Source: Perca fluviatilis (taxonomy: Eukaryota > Chordata > Actinopteri > Perciformes > Percidae). From it: DNA of 64,000 nucleotides. Both the position numbers and the translations under genes were made by a program. The notes beneath the pieces are model-generated. The model saw only the letters and a list, made by a program, of their open reading frames with translations. It searched no databases and was not told the origin of the DNA. The stretch's first letter is position 1. Each line of letters starts with the position of its first letter. Below are positions 9,986 through 21,790 of the stretch, one piece after another. The stretch spans positions 25,398,745 through 25,462,744 of the forward strand of contig NC_053127.1 in assembly GCF_010015445.1 (NCBI RefSeq), written 5' to 3'.

Positions 9986-11520
9986 ACAACAAACACTTTT
10001 AGCTCATTCTTTCAACTTAATTCTACGTTGTGTTTCAAACGAAAAACACTTGATTTTCAACCTCAACTAACCTAAGAAATGGCAAAAAAAAACAGCTCTT
10101 CAGACATATTGCCAAGGAAATATGGCAAACATGCAAATGACAGTTCATCCTTTCCGACATTTCACTCATGTCTTCTAAGGTGAAGTGGTAACTTTTACAA
10201 AACTAAAGTAAGACTTCTACAGCAGAGATCTTCAACTGTTACCAAATTGTTGTTCATTTCCTGAAAGTTTTTTTCAAAAATTTAAAATGTCTTAACACTA
10301 ATCCAACATATTAGTAGCAAATAAAAAATCTGCTGGAAAAACCAAACTCTGGTCAGGCCAATCACATCGTTTTTCTGTATGAATACATTCTCCCGTACAG
10401 TATGAAACCGTAGACTTTATTTTTTTTTTTGTAACAAGAACAATTACTGAGACTCTGGAGAGAACAACAACTATTAGCTTTTCAGTGGGTAGTTTTTACC
10501 ACCACAATCAAATCATTTCACCACTTGTGATCAGAGGTAGAATTAATCTCACCATGTGCAGAACGTCGATCTGCTCCCAACACAGCACCCAGTCTGTGTC
10601 CCCCCCCTCACCCCCCACCCCACCACTGTAGTTTATGATTAGGAATTTTAAACCCTGAGACAGAAGACAGTGATCAGAGAAGAGCTGCGAGTTTCCGAAC
10701 GCGCTATCCCATTGTGTGCAGAGGCAATTTGAAAGACAACCGTCTATCCCGCCCCTCGGATTGAGCCCTGCCAATGGTGAGTTCCCAGACCCAACATCTT
10801 GATGTGGGTCTGGCTTGTCAGGCTAGCTGTCACCAGGTTTTTGCTGAATGCCCTTCAGTTCCTCCCACAGGTGAACCCGCCCAATTCCGTGGTTGTGAGG
10901 AGATGTGGACGAGGAAGGCGGCAGAAAAGAAAACTGTGAGGATGTGATGAGACATGCTGTCTAATTAACCTCACTTATGAACCTTCATCAACAGAGCAGC
11001 TGTGTGCTGCTGACAGGAAGAACATCTTTCCCAGATGTCTTTCAATACATGAGTATATGTGTGAGTGTCAGTTTGACTGTTCCTTGACTCACACAGTAAG
11101 TGGTGCACAGAGGATTATCACCTGAATCTGCAGAAGACATTTGAAAATAGCGGAGCATTTAGCAGCTACTTATGTTATAACATAGTTATACAGCTCATTT
11201 ACGATGCCTTCAAAGGGGCCAAACAAATTAGCTATTGCAGGTTAAACTTGTGCCACTGTATGAAATGTCTTCAGATTTATGACCCATTTCAGAGGGTCAA
11301 CTGACATGAAGGGACCAGTTTTTCAGTGATGAATCTTTAAATTCTCACAATTCAATGCTCCACTCAATCTGGAAACCTGGCTGTTTTCCAAATCCATCAA
11401 ATATGGATTTCAGAACACACCCTGCCAACAATAAGAGGATCAGAGGTAGAGAAAGACGGTCTTCTCACCTTTCAAGTATTGGATCATACTTTTCATTGAA
11501 GTGCCAGCTCAGCCTTGTGC
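9986..11520. other. intergenic sequence, no gene seen
   Basis: AT-rich sequence downstream of robo1. Apart from the repeat at 10560-10838 I see no exon-like or RNA-like signal. Confidence 0.6.
10600..10838. mobile_element. dispersed hairpin-ended repeat
   Basis: GC-richer block ending gttcccagacccaacatc, ttgatgtgggtctggcttg, tcaggcta. The last 50 bases form a hairpin (ccagaccca/tgggtctgg, 10785-10815). The boundary on the left is uncertain. It looks like a common teleost non-autonomous repeat but I could not search a library. Confidence 0.45.
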
Positions 11521-12335
11521 CTTTTTTTTTTGACATGATATACTGTAACTATTTTTGACATACTATACTATGACTTTTTTTATAACTTTTTTTGACATAC
11601 TATACAAGGACTTTTTTTCCGCCTTTATCGACATATCATACTATGACTTTTTTTGACATGTACTATGACTATTTTTTTTACATACTAAACTATGACTTTT
11701 TTGCAACTTTTTTCGACATACTATACTATGACTTTTTTTGACATGTACTATGACTATTTTTTTTACATACTAAACTATGACTTTTTCTGCCTTTTTCGAC
11801 ATACCATACTATGACTTTTTTTGACATACTATATTACGACTTTTTCTTCACACTGTCCTATGACTTTTCTCGACATACTATACTATGACTTTTCTAATCA
11901 CTGTTTTGACATACGATACGATGACTTTTTTATCGCTTTTTTCGACATGATATACTATGACTATTTTTGACATACTATACAATGACGTTTTTATAACCTT
12001 TTCTGACATACTATACGATGACTTTTTTATTACTTTTTTTGACATGCTATACTATGACTTTTTTTCACTTTTTTGACATTATATAATATTGACTCTTTTA
12101 AACATACTATACTATACTATGACTTTTTATCACTTTTTTCGGCATAGTATAGATGGCTATTTTTGACATATTATACTATAACTATTTGTGACATACTATC
12201 ACTTTTTTTTTAATCAATTTTTCGACATTCTATACTTTGCCTTTTTCGGCTTTTTTCGACATACTATACTATGACTTTTTCCAATATACTATAATGTGAC
12301 TATTTTAGACATACTGTACTCTGATTTTTAATAAG
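11521..12335 (+). repeat. AT-rich tandem satellite, left block
   Basis: Diverged tandem units around the core cgacatactatactatgac joined by T-runs and atcac. Same satellite as 15013-19080, separated from it by a tRNA-like spacer and the LINE insertion. Units are more mutated here, as expected at an array edge. Confidence 0.9.
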
Positions 12336-12622
12336 GCCAATGTGACTCAGTGGTTTGAACTGCTGCAAGTGGTGCCACATTTTTTTTATTTTTTTTTTAT
12401 TTTACTAATACATAGAACAAATTAAGAATTACAAAGACAACACAAGCCTCAAACACCCCCACCCACCCCTACCACCCCCCCCATGCATTCACACCACAAA
12501 CCCACCACAATCAACTCCACATCTGTAGTGTTTTTACAAAAAAAAAACTATAAATAAAAAGAAACAGAGCAAACAAAATAAAGAAACTGAAAAAATAAAA
12601 AATTTAATAAAATTAACATAAA

Positions 12623-13108
12623 TCAATCCTCTAACTCAAGTAAACAAACATTCCATTTCTTTTCATGTTCAATTATTCTGTTGTTATTTGTTGCTATAAT
12701 TGTTTCCAGCATATGCTGATGATAAACTCTATTCTTAAAGTGTTTTATACATAAATTTAATATAGTTTTAGCTTTAAAAATAAACATTTTACCTATCAAA
12801 ATAATCATATTCAAAAAGTGGTTACATTTACCCTCATATACACATAACATTCGCAAAACAATATCCATAGACCTTAACCATATCTGTATATTGGTCCAAA
12901 ATTTTGCCACATGCGGGCAAAAATAAAACAAATGCATCAGGTCTTCCTCCTCATCCCCACAGAACCTGCAACAAGGGTCTTTTTCTATCTGCCACTTAAC
13001 CAGAGACTTTTTTGTTGCAATAATTTTATAAAAGATTTTAAGTTGAAATATTCTGGAATATGAATCAATTGTAGTTCTATAAATTGTTTTAAAGTAATCT
13101 TTCCACAA
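12623..13108 (-). pseudogene. LINE ORF2 C-terminal zinc-knuckle fragment
   Basis: Continuation of ORF2 in another frame. It contains DPCCRFCGDEEEDLMHLFYF and then CPHVAKFW, the Cys/His zinc-binding segment found after the reverse transcriptase in fish L1/Tx1-like elements. A stop or frameshift separates it from 13203-14857. Confidence 0.8.
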
Positions 13109-13202
13109 AATTGGTTCATTAAATTCGTCTTCCCAAAACAGGCAGGTTCTGTGTGGAAAAAGTGCAGTGCCTGTGATATTTAATTTCCAAATATATATTA
13201 TT

Positions 13203-14857
13203 TTATTTATCTTTGCACCAGATAAACCATTTTAAACATCTTATTGGTGGGAGACAAACCATTAATTTATTCTTCTTATCAATTTGCAATTTTGTTTTCC
13301 AAATTTGGGGAATTGCAGAAATTAACTGGTTAAATTGTAACCGATCAAGAGAAATGCTAAAAAATGTTTTCAAATTTTCATAAGAAATAAAATCTCCAGA
13401 TAAGTCTAAAAGGTCATTAACAAAAATTAACCCATTTTTAACACATTCCTCCCACAACAATGGCCTGTCTCCAACCATAATTTTTGAATTCATCCATAGC
13501 AACTGTGTCTGAATATCTTGAATTGTATCTGGAGGGTAGTACTGGAAATTCAACCAAGCCTTCAGTGCATCCTTGAAGAATGGTGATAATTCTTTTAAAC
13601 TACTTTGAAATAGTTTATCAATATGTATTGTTTGTAATTGGTAAAAAGGAAATAAATTATTCGAGAAGAAGGAAAAGGCTGAATATAATCTCTGGCTCGT
13701 AATCCATTGTTTATTGTGATAAATTTTAGTCACCCAAGAGGCTTTCAAGGAACAGTCCATCATTTGAAGATTTTTTAACTTCAGTCCACCGTTATCATAA
13801 GAATTATATAAATACTGCCTTTTAATTTTATCTGGTTTATCATTCCATATAAATTTGAAAATTTTTTGTTCAAAATGTTTAAAGAATTTTATGCTAGGTG
13901 AAGGAAGAAGCATTAATAAGTGGACAAATTGTGGAATTACTAATGTATTAATCAGAGTTACTTTTCCTTGAATTGTCAGAGAGTTCCCCCTCCAAGGTTG
14001 TAAAATTCTATCTGCCTTTTCCATCCTTCTCTCATAATTGTATTTAACAATTTCTTTAAAGTTGTCCAGTAAATAAATCCCTAATATATTAACTTCTCCA
14101 TTAATCCATTTAACAGGAGCCGAACTGTTTAAAATAAAATTGGTGTTTTTTAATGTCCCAATTCTCAAAATATTACATTTCTCAAAATTAGGTTTCAATC
14201 CAGATATTTTTGAAAAAATATTTAATTCCTTTATTAATCCTTCCAAAGTGGATTGTGTTGGTTTTATGAAAAAGGTTGCATCATCAGCATACATTGTCAG
14301 CTTAATCTCTTGACCATTTGGAAATAAACCTGATATATCTGGATTGTTCCTAATTCTAATAGCCAGAATTTCAATACATAAAATAAAAAGATATGGCGAC
14401 AAAGGACACCCCTGACGGACTCCTTGCATTAATACAAAAGTGTCTGATATATGACCATTATTGATCACTCGACTAACAGGATGATTATAAAGAGTTTCAA
14501 ACCACTGTATTAAATTATTCCCAAAATTAAAAAAGCCAAGACATTGTTTTATAAACTTCCATTGTACTTTATCAAACGCCTTTTCAAAATCAGCAACAAA
14601 CAATAATCCTGGTTCCTGATGGTTCTCATAAAAATCTATAGTGTCCAATATTTGTCTGAAACCGTCTCCAATAAATCTTCCCTTAATAAAACTTGTCTGA
14701 TTGTTTTTTATAAGATCTCCAATTATATTTTTTATTCTTAAAGCAATACATTTAGTTAAAATACGAGTATCACAACAAAGCAGGGTCAATGGACGCCAAT
14801 TTTTTAACCATTTGGGATCTTTATATTTCCCATCAGGATTTTGTTTTAAGAGTATTG
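13203..14857 (-). pseudogene. LINE ORF2 fragment, reverse transcriptase
   Basis: About 550 codons of uninterrupted reverse transcriptase. It shows WLKNWRPLTLLCCDTRILTK, QTSFIKGRF, FVADFEKAFDKVQW, MQGVRQGCPLSPYLF and the catalytic YADDATFF, in the order expected for an L1-type enzyme. The endonuclease domain is missing by 5' truncation. The apparent Met start lies in the flanking target duplicate and is not a real start. Low divergence of the frame suggests a fairly recent insertion. Confidence 0.88.
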
Positions 14858-15241
14858 AGTGGTGCCACATTTAGGCACTGATTGATTTGACTTCTGGTTC
14901 AATCACCACTCTGACTTTTTTTCACTTTTTTTGGGAGACAGAAGGTTGACTCTTCAAATCTTATAGACTGCAATTAGTTTACCAAACAGTTGTTTTGAAT
15001 AGATAAATGCACTTTTCGACATACTATACTATGACTTTTTCATCACTTTTTTCGACATACTATACTATTACTTTTTATGACTTTTTCAACATACTATACT
15101 ATGACTTTTTATCACTTTTTTGACATACTATACTATGACTTTTTCAACATACTATACTATGACTTTTGTATCACTTTTTTCAACATAATATGCTATGACT
15201 TTTTTATCACTTATTTCGACAAACAATACTATGACTTTTTT

Positions 15242-15530
15242 CACCATGCTATACTATGACTGAAGGTTGCATGATCAAATCTTATAAGTTTCAGTAAGTT
15301 TTTGGGTCAAAGATACTACATGAAAAAGACATATATGACGAAAACATGAACATTTGTGTCAGGTTAGATAGCTTAGGGTGATAAGCAAAGGGTTGGGAGA
15401 CAGAAACTTGACTCTTCAAATCTTATAGACTGCAATTAGTTTCCAGACCAACTTTAAAATAAAGTCTCTTTACCAAACAGTAGTTAATGCACTTTTCGAC
15501 ATACTATACTATGACTTTTTAATTCAGTTT
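15242..15530 (+). repeat. higher-order satellite spacer, copy 1
   Basis: Unique-looking spacer beginning gactgaaggttg and containing caaatcttataagtttcagt, gacgaaaacatgaac and ttgggagacagaa. It recurs, with scattered substitutions, at 17101-17385; a partial copy lies at 14928-15030. Spacing of about 1.86 kb defines a higher-order unit. Confidence 0.85.
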
Positions 15531-17100
15531 TTTCGACATACTATACTATGACTTTTTCATCACTTTTTTCAACATACTTTACTATGACTTTTTAATTCAG
15601 TTTTTTCGACATACTATACTATGACTTTTTAATCACTTTTTTCAACATACTATACTATTACTTTTTATGACTTTATGGAACATACTATACTATGACTTTT
15701 TCAACATACTATACTATGACTTTTTATCACTTTTTTTCGACATACTATACTATGACTTTTTTGACATACTATACTATGACTTTTTATCACTTTTTTTCAA
15801 CATACTATACTATGACTTTTTTGGCATACTATACTATGACTTTGTATCACTTTTTTTTGACATACTATACTATGACTTTTTTACCATACTATACTCTGAC
15901 ATTTTTATCACTTTTTTCGACATACTATACTTTTACTTTTTATGACTTTTTTCAACATCCTATACTATGACTTTTTTCACTTTTTTTGACATACTATACT
16001 ATGACTTTTTTACCATACTATACTCTGACATTTTTATCACTTTTTTCGACATACTATACAATGACTTTTTAATTCAGTTTTTTCGACATACTATACTTTT
16101 ACTTTTTATGACTTTTTTCAACATGCTATACTATGACTTTTTTCACTTTTTTTGACATTATACTATGACTTTTTAAATCAGTTTTTTCGACATACTATAC
16201 TATGACTTTTTCATGACTTTTTTCGACATACTATACTATGGCTTTTTTATGACTTTTTTTGACATGCTATACTAAGACTTTTTCATCGCTTTTTTAGACA
16301 TGCTTTACTATGACTTTTTTATAACTTTATTCGACATACTATAGTATGACTTTTTCCGCTTTTTTCGACATACCATACATTACTTTTTTTACTTACTAGA
16401 ATATGACTCTTTTAGACATACTTAGACTTTTTTATCACTTTTTTTGACATACTATACTGTGACTTATTTAGCACTTTTTGCGACATACTATACTATGACT
16501 TTTTTGACATGCTATACTATGACTTTTTATCACTTGTTTCAACATACTATACTATGACTTTTTTAATCACTTTTTTCGACATACTATACTATGATTTTTT
16601 AACATACTATAACTATGACTTTTATCACTTGTTTCAACATACTATACTGTGACTTTTTTAATCACTTTTTTCGACATACTATACTATGATTTTCTGACAT
16701 GCTATGCTATTACTTTTTATCACTTTTTTCGACAAACTATACTATGACTTTTTTCAACATGCTATACTTGACTTTTTTATCACTTTTCTCGACAAACTAT
16801 ACTATGACTTGTTCCGACATACTATACTATGAGTTTTTTAGCACTTTTTTTCACATACTATACTATGACTTTTTCAACATACTATACTATGACTTTTTCA
16901 ACATATTATACTATGACTTTTTCTCACTTTTTTTCGACATACTATACTATGACTTTTTCAACATACTATACTATGACTTTTTCAACATACTATACTATGA
17001 CTTTTTCTCACTTTATTTCGACATACTATACTATGACTTTTTCAACATACTATACTATGACTTTTTTATCACTTATTTTGACAAACAATACCATGACTTT

Positions 17101-17385
17101 TTTCACCATGCTATACTATGACTGAAGGTTGAGTGATCAAATCTTATAAGTTTCAGTAAGTTTTTGGGTCAAATATACTACGTGAAAAGACGTATATGAC
17201 GAAAACATGAACTTCTGTGTCAGGTTACTCAAATACTTGGGAGACAGAAGGTTGACTGTTCAAATCTTACAGATTGCAATTAGTTTCAAGACCAGCTTTA
17301 AAATAAACTCTCTTTCCCACACAGCTGTTTTGAATAGATGAATGCACTTTTTCGACATACTATACTATGACTTTTTAATTCAGTT
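17101..17385 (+). repeat. higher-order satellite spacer, copy 2
   Basis: Second copy of the 15242-15530 spacer, same orientation, flanked on both sides by satellite units. Confidence 0.85.
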
Positions 17386-18675
17386 TTTTCGACATACTAT
17401 ACTATGACTTTTTAATTCAGTTTTGTCGACATACTATACTATGACTTTTTTATGACTTTTTTTGACATGCTATACTAAGACTTTTTCATCGCTTTTTTCG
17501 ACATGCTTTACTATGACTTTTTTATCACTTGTTTCCACATACTATACTATGACTTTTTTATAACTTTTTTCGACTTTTTTTCCGCTTTTTTCGACATACC
17601 ATACAATTACTTTTTTTTACTTACTAGAATATGACTCTTTTAGACATACTATACTATGACTTTTTCATAAATATTTAGACATGCTATACTATGACTATTT
17701 TTGACATACTATACTATGACTTTTTATTACTTTTTTTCGACATACTATACTCTGATTTTTTATCACTTTTATCGACGTAGTATAGTTGACTTTTATCGAC
17801 ATACTATACTATAACTATTTGTGACATACTATACTATGACTTTTTTAGGCACTGATGGCTTTGACTCCTGGTTCAATCACCACTCTAACATTTTTATCAC
17901 TTTTTTCGACATACTATACTATGATTTTTTAACATACTACACTATGACTTTTTATCACTTTTTTTCGACATACTACACTATGACTTTTTTCGACATACTA
18001 TACTATCACTTTTTTATAACTTTTTTTCGACATACTATACTGTGACTTATTTATCACTTTTTGCGACATACTATACTATGACTTTTTTGACATAACATGC
18101 TATGATTTTTTATCACGTTTTTTCGACATGCTCTACCGTGACTTATTTATCACTTTTTTGACATATTATACTATTACTTTTTATCACTTTTCTCGACAAA
18201 CTATACTATGACTTTTTATCACTTGTTTCAACATACTATACTATGACTTTTTTAATCACTTTTTTCGACATACTATACTATGATTTTTTAACATACTATA
18301 CTATGACTTTTTATCACTTGTTTCAACATACTATACTATGACTTTTTTAATCACTTTTTTCGACATACTATACTATGATTTTCCGACATGCTATGCTATT
18401 ACTTTTTATCACTTTTTTCGACAAACTATTATGATTTTTTTGACATACTATACTATGACTTTTATCACTTTTTTCGACATCCTATACTCTGATTTTTTAT
18501 CACTTTTATCAGCATGGTATAGATGACTTTTTTTGACATACTATACTATAACTATTTGTGACATACTATACTATAACTATTTGTGACATACTATACTATG
18601 ACTTTTTTAGGCACTGATGGCTTTGACTCTGGGTTCAATCACCACTCTGACTCTTTTTTATCACTTTTTTCGACA

Positions 18676-18866
18676 TAAAAAGCGATGAAAAAGTCTTAGT
18701 ATAGTATGTAAAAAAAAGTCATAAAAAAGCCATAGTATAGTATGTTGAAAAAAGTCATAAAAAAGCCATAGTATAGTATGTCGAAAAAAGTTATAAATTG
18801 TCATAGTATAGTATGCCAAAAAAAGTTATAAAACCATAGTATGTCAAAAAAAGTCATAGTATAGTA
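18676..18866 (-). repeat. inverted satellite segment
   Basis: Units here read catagtatagtatgtcgaaa, the reverse complement of the flanking array. The right junction forms a near-perfect palindrome, catagtatagtatgtcga followed by cttttttcgacatactatac, around 18865-18880. Confidence 0.9.
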
Positions 18867-19617
18867 TGTCGACTTTTTTCGACATACTATACTATGACTA
18901 TTTTATCACTTTTTTCGACATGCTATACTATGACTTTTTTATCACTTGTTTTGGCATGATATACTATGACTATTTTTGACATACTATACTACGTCTTTTT
19001 TATAACTTTTTTTAACATACTCTACTATGACTTTTTTATCGCGTTTTTTCGACATGCTATACTATGACTTTTTTATCACTTTTGCCACTCACACTTTCAC
19101 CCATCGGTCATGGATAATGGAAAGTGGGGTTGGATTTATCCACGAACTTCAAAAAGATTCATTTGAAAGTTTCTTTCTTTTAAATTTTTTATTTACAGCT
19201 TCATATGTTGATTTTTATATCATAGTAGGCTGTATATTAACGTATTGGGAGAAAACAGGTAGTTCTACATAAAATCAGACATTGAGCACCCCCATATAGC
19301 CAAAATGGCATGATCCTCATTTCATAACACCTCTGAGAATATTCAACTGTGAGATTGGCTGTCGAATAAGGGTCCTTCAATCGAAGCACTGACTATTCAA
19401 CTATTCAGGGTCACGCCTAGTAGCTACAGTTGGTTTTCTTCAGTCTGGCTACTGTTCTCACTCACTTTGTGACAGTAGATAAAGTAATTAAATGTACAAG
19501 AAATAACCCAAATTGCTGGTTGTTATTATAATGATCTACAATAAGAAAACACTGTAGAGCTAGTTAATGTATAACTTAAGAAACATGAACTAAAAAAATA
19601 TTTTATAAACATTGTGT

Positions 19618-20819
19618 TACAGTTTTTTCCGATTGCTAAACAACAGTGGGCACAACTGGAGTCACATGTGCAGAACTCTAACTACAGTCTGCACTACCAC
19701 CAGTCACCTGAGCTAAACAGTTCACATCACCTACAAAACTCATTCAAAGCAACACAACTCTTCACACACGTCTCAAAACAGGCTCAGTGCAGCCAAACAC
19801 TATGCACAAGCCTCACTGAGATAAAACACACCACCACTCAGAACACACGGAGAGTAAAAACACTAGCATCAAACACCAATACAGAGATTACAAACTTTCT
19901 CATCTTTACAGTTTGAACAATTTGAGTGACTTGACACTACTCAACAGTGTTTTTAAGGAAAAAATATAGATTGTATAGCATACCAGTTTTTACATAAGAT
20001 AAACAAAAAGGAATGAAAATCAGCAGTTTTCTTCAATAAAGTATTTTGTCTCTAGTAATTTATGGAATTACTGGGGGAAAAAAACTAAAGGTACATACGT
20101 AACAGTACTAAAGAATAGTGTGACTAATCCTGCCTCTCTCCAGCATCATGTGGCAAGTTTTCTTCATTACATTGGATGTCTGCATCATCTCTAAATACAA
20201 ATGAATGTGGTGTTTCTATTGCTTTCACCTCCATTACTTTCTGAAAAACAGTAAGAGCGCAGTTTTACTATTGTAAAGATATAGTATTTTTCACTTTTTT
20301 TGTATAGCTGTGTATATATCCTCAGACATCTTCCCTGGACATATTGGTATCTTTGCTCTTTTACCTTTTTATCTCAAACACTACAGTGTATAATTATTTC
20401 ATTCTTATTTGGTGTTTGTATACAAAAAAGGCTTTCTGAGCTTTCTCTACTGTATATAAATATCGTATATGTTCACTAACTAGTCTAAAACAAACACCTG
20501 CTTAGGCTTTCAGCTAAAATTGCAATCAGCAGTGTTTGATAGGCACCAGACTGAAATCTATTCTGTTTTGAATGTGTGGTTAACAGTTTTGACAGCAGTG
20601 TGTTAGCATTTGAACAAAGTGCTGTAAATCTACAGTGTTGTGCACGTTGTGGTTAAAGTCATGGGGTAAGTGTGTAGAGTTTTGAAAACTGTGTTCAAGC
20701 AATGAAAAACGAACAAGAGTTTGGTCCACATGAACTGCTGCTGTGCAGACTGTAGTTAGAGTTTTGCAGATGTGACTCCAGTTGTGCCCAGAGTCGTCTA
20801 GCAATCGAAAAAAACTGTA
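19618..20819. mobile_element. Tc1/mariner-like element with long inverted ends
   Basis: Left end tacagttttttccgattgct and right end agcaatcgaaaaaaactgta are inverted copies starting and ending in TA. The similarity continues inward for about 100 bases (gggcacaactggagtcacat block). Length about 1.2 kb. A 42-codon minus-strand frame at 20124-20251 (ETPHSFVFRDDADIQ ... stop) may be the end of a degraded transposase. Confidence 0.75.
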
Positions 20820-21722
20820 AGTAGGGTAATGTTCAAAAACTTTATAAGCCAAAGTAGGATAATTTATCAATTCTAATATTGATTACACTCAACATACAAT
20901 GAGCTAATAAGCATTAACCACTCAACAACATATTTATATGCAACATGTTTTCTATGAAGAGAAGATGTCATTCTTACATGCGATTGCTGAAATTTTATTA
21001 CCTTTCATTATACATATATAATGGCTGCATTTATAATGTTTGCCCATTTACAGGATTGGGTGAGAGACATAAAGGTGACTTCAAGTACCTTCAAAAACCA
21101 TCTTCTGTGTGTCCTTGTTTAAAAAGGCTGACCTCCTTTAGTTGCACAGCTGTCAGCCGCTGTGACACAGTGTGATCTACCTTTTGTGTCCAATTATCAC
21201 TTCAAGCTTGAGTGATGTGATATGACTAAATGGTGGGCGAATAATTTTAACGCGTGCTGTGGAAGGTAATGTCCACTCCAATCAACATCGCTGATCCGTG
21301 ATGCTGAATAAAAAAAGTCAATACTCTTAACTAAAAACGTCACCGTCTTCATTATTGCCTCTGAGGTGATGATTTCATAAAAATGTTTAAATAACTGGAG
21401 CGTGCATGGGCATTGTTTTAATGGAAACTTAAATATGCAACATTCAATGTTTTTTACATTATGTTTACTAAGTCATTCATGCAATCAAGCCTCTTCATGA
21501 ATTATTCCAATATCTTGATTCCAACCAAATAGAATTCTAAATAAGATTAATTTGTGTGAATAATGCTGTTTTCTTCTCTGGAAAACTACTTCTCAACCCC
21601 ATGAAAGGCTGCTTTCATCCCCTTTTTCTTCTTTTTCTTCTTTTTCAAGGACAACTGTCTACAGTAGGTTATTCACAAGCGTTTGCCTTGGTTTCTAAGA
21701 TACTGTGTATGAATGTGTATGA

Positions 21723-21724
<2 letters not shown>

Positions 21725-21785
<61 letters not shown>
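21725..21785. repeat. (TG)n microsatellite
   Basis: About 30 perfect TG units followed by cgtgtgcttg variants. Confidence 0.97.

Positions 21786-21790
<5 letters not shown>

Larger units (their letters stand above)
12383..14857 (-). mobile_element. 5'-truncated L1/Tx1-like LINE with 15-bp TSD
   Basis: Non-LTR retrotransposon in reverse orientation inside the satellite. The A-rich 3' tail is the T-run just right of 12382. The 15-base agtggtgccacattt occurs at 12368-12382 and again at 14858-14872, a target-site duplication. The 5' end is truncated within the reverse transcriptase domain. Two minus-strand reading frames (13203-14857 and 12623-13108) are fragments of one ORF2 separated by a break near 13110-13200. 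Not active. Confidence 0.88.
12343..14906 (+). other. tRNA-like spacer split by a LINE
   Basis: If the LINE (12383-14857) and one target duplicate are removed, tgactcagtgg at 12343-12353 (A-box-like, 10 of 11 consensus positions) and ggttcaatcac at 14896-14906 (B-box-like, 9 of 11) lie about 52 bases apart, as in a tRNA or tRNA-derived SINE head. The B-box half recurs in the satellite near 17868 and 18630. A functional tRNA is unlikely; a SINE fragment absorbed into the array is the favoured reading. Confidence 0.35.
15013..19080 (+). repeat. AT-rich tandem satellite, main block
   Basis: About 4 kb of tandem repeats with core cgacatactatactatgac. A short unit of 24 bases (ctttttcaacat + actatactatga) and a long unit of about 36 bases (adds atcactttttt) are mixed. 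A non-satellite spacer occurs twice (15260-15495 and 17118-17345). One segment, 18676-18866, is inverted. Long open frames rich in YYDFF or TYYTMTF are by-products of the repeat, not genes. Confidence 0.95.

Noticed and set aside
14858..14870. Met start of the LINE reverse transcriptase frame
   Set aside because: It lies in the flanking target-site duplicate; the element is 5'-truncated.
15667..17125. Long plus-strand frames rich in YYDFF and TYYTMTF
   Set aside because: They are translations of the 24/36-base satellite in different frames, without start context or domain.
11521..19080. CRISPR-like regular repeats
   Set aside because: Units are directly tandem with no unique spacers, and the window is from a eukaryote.
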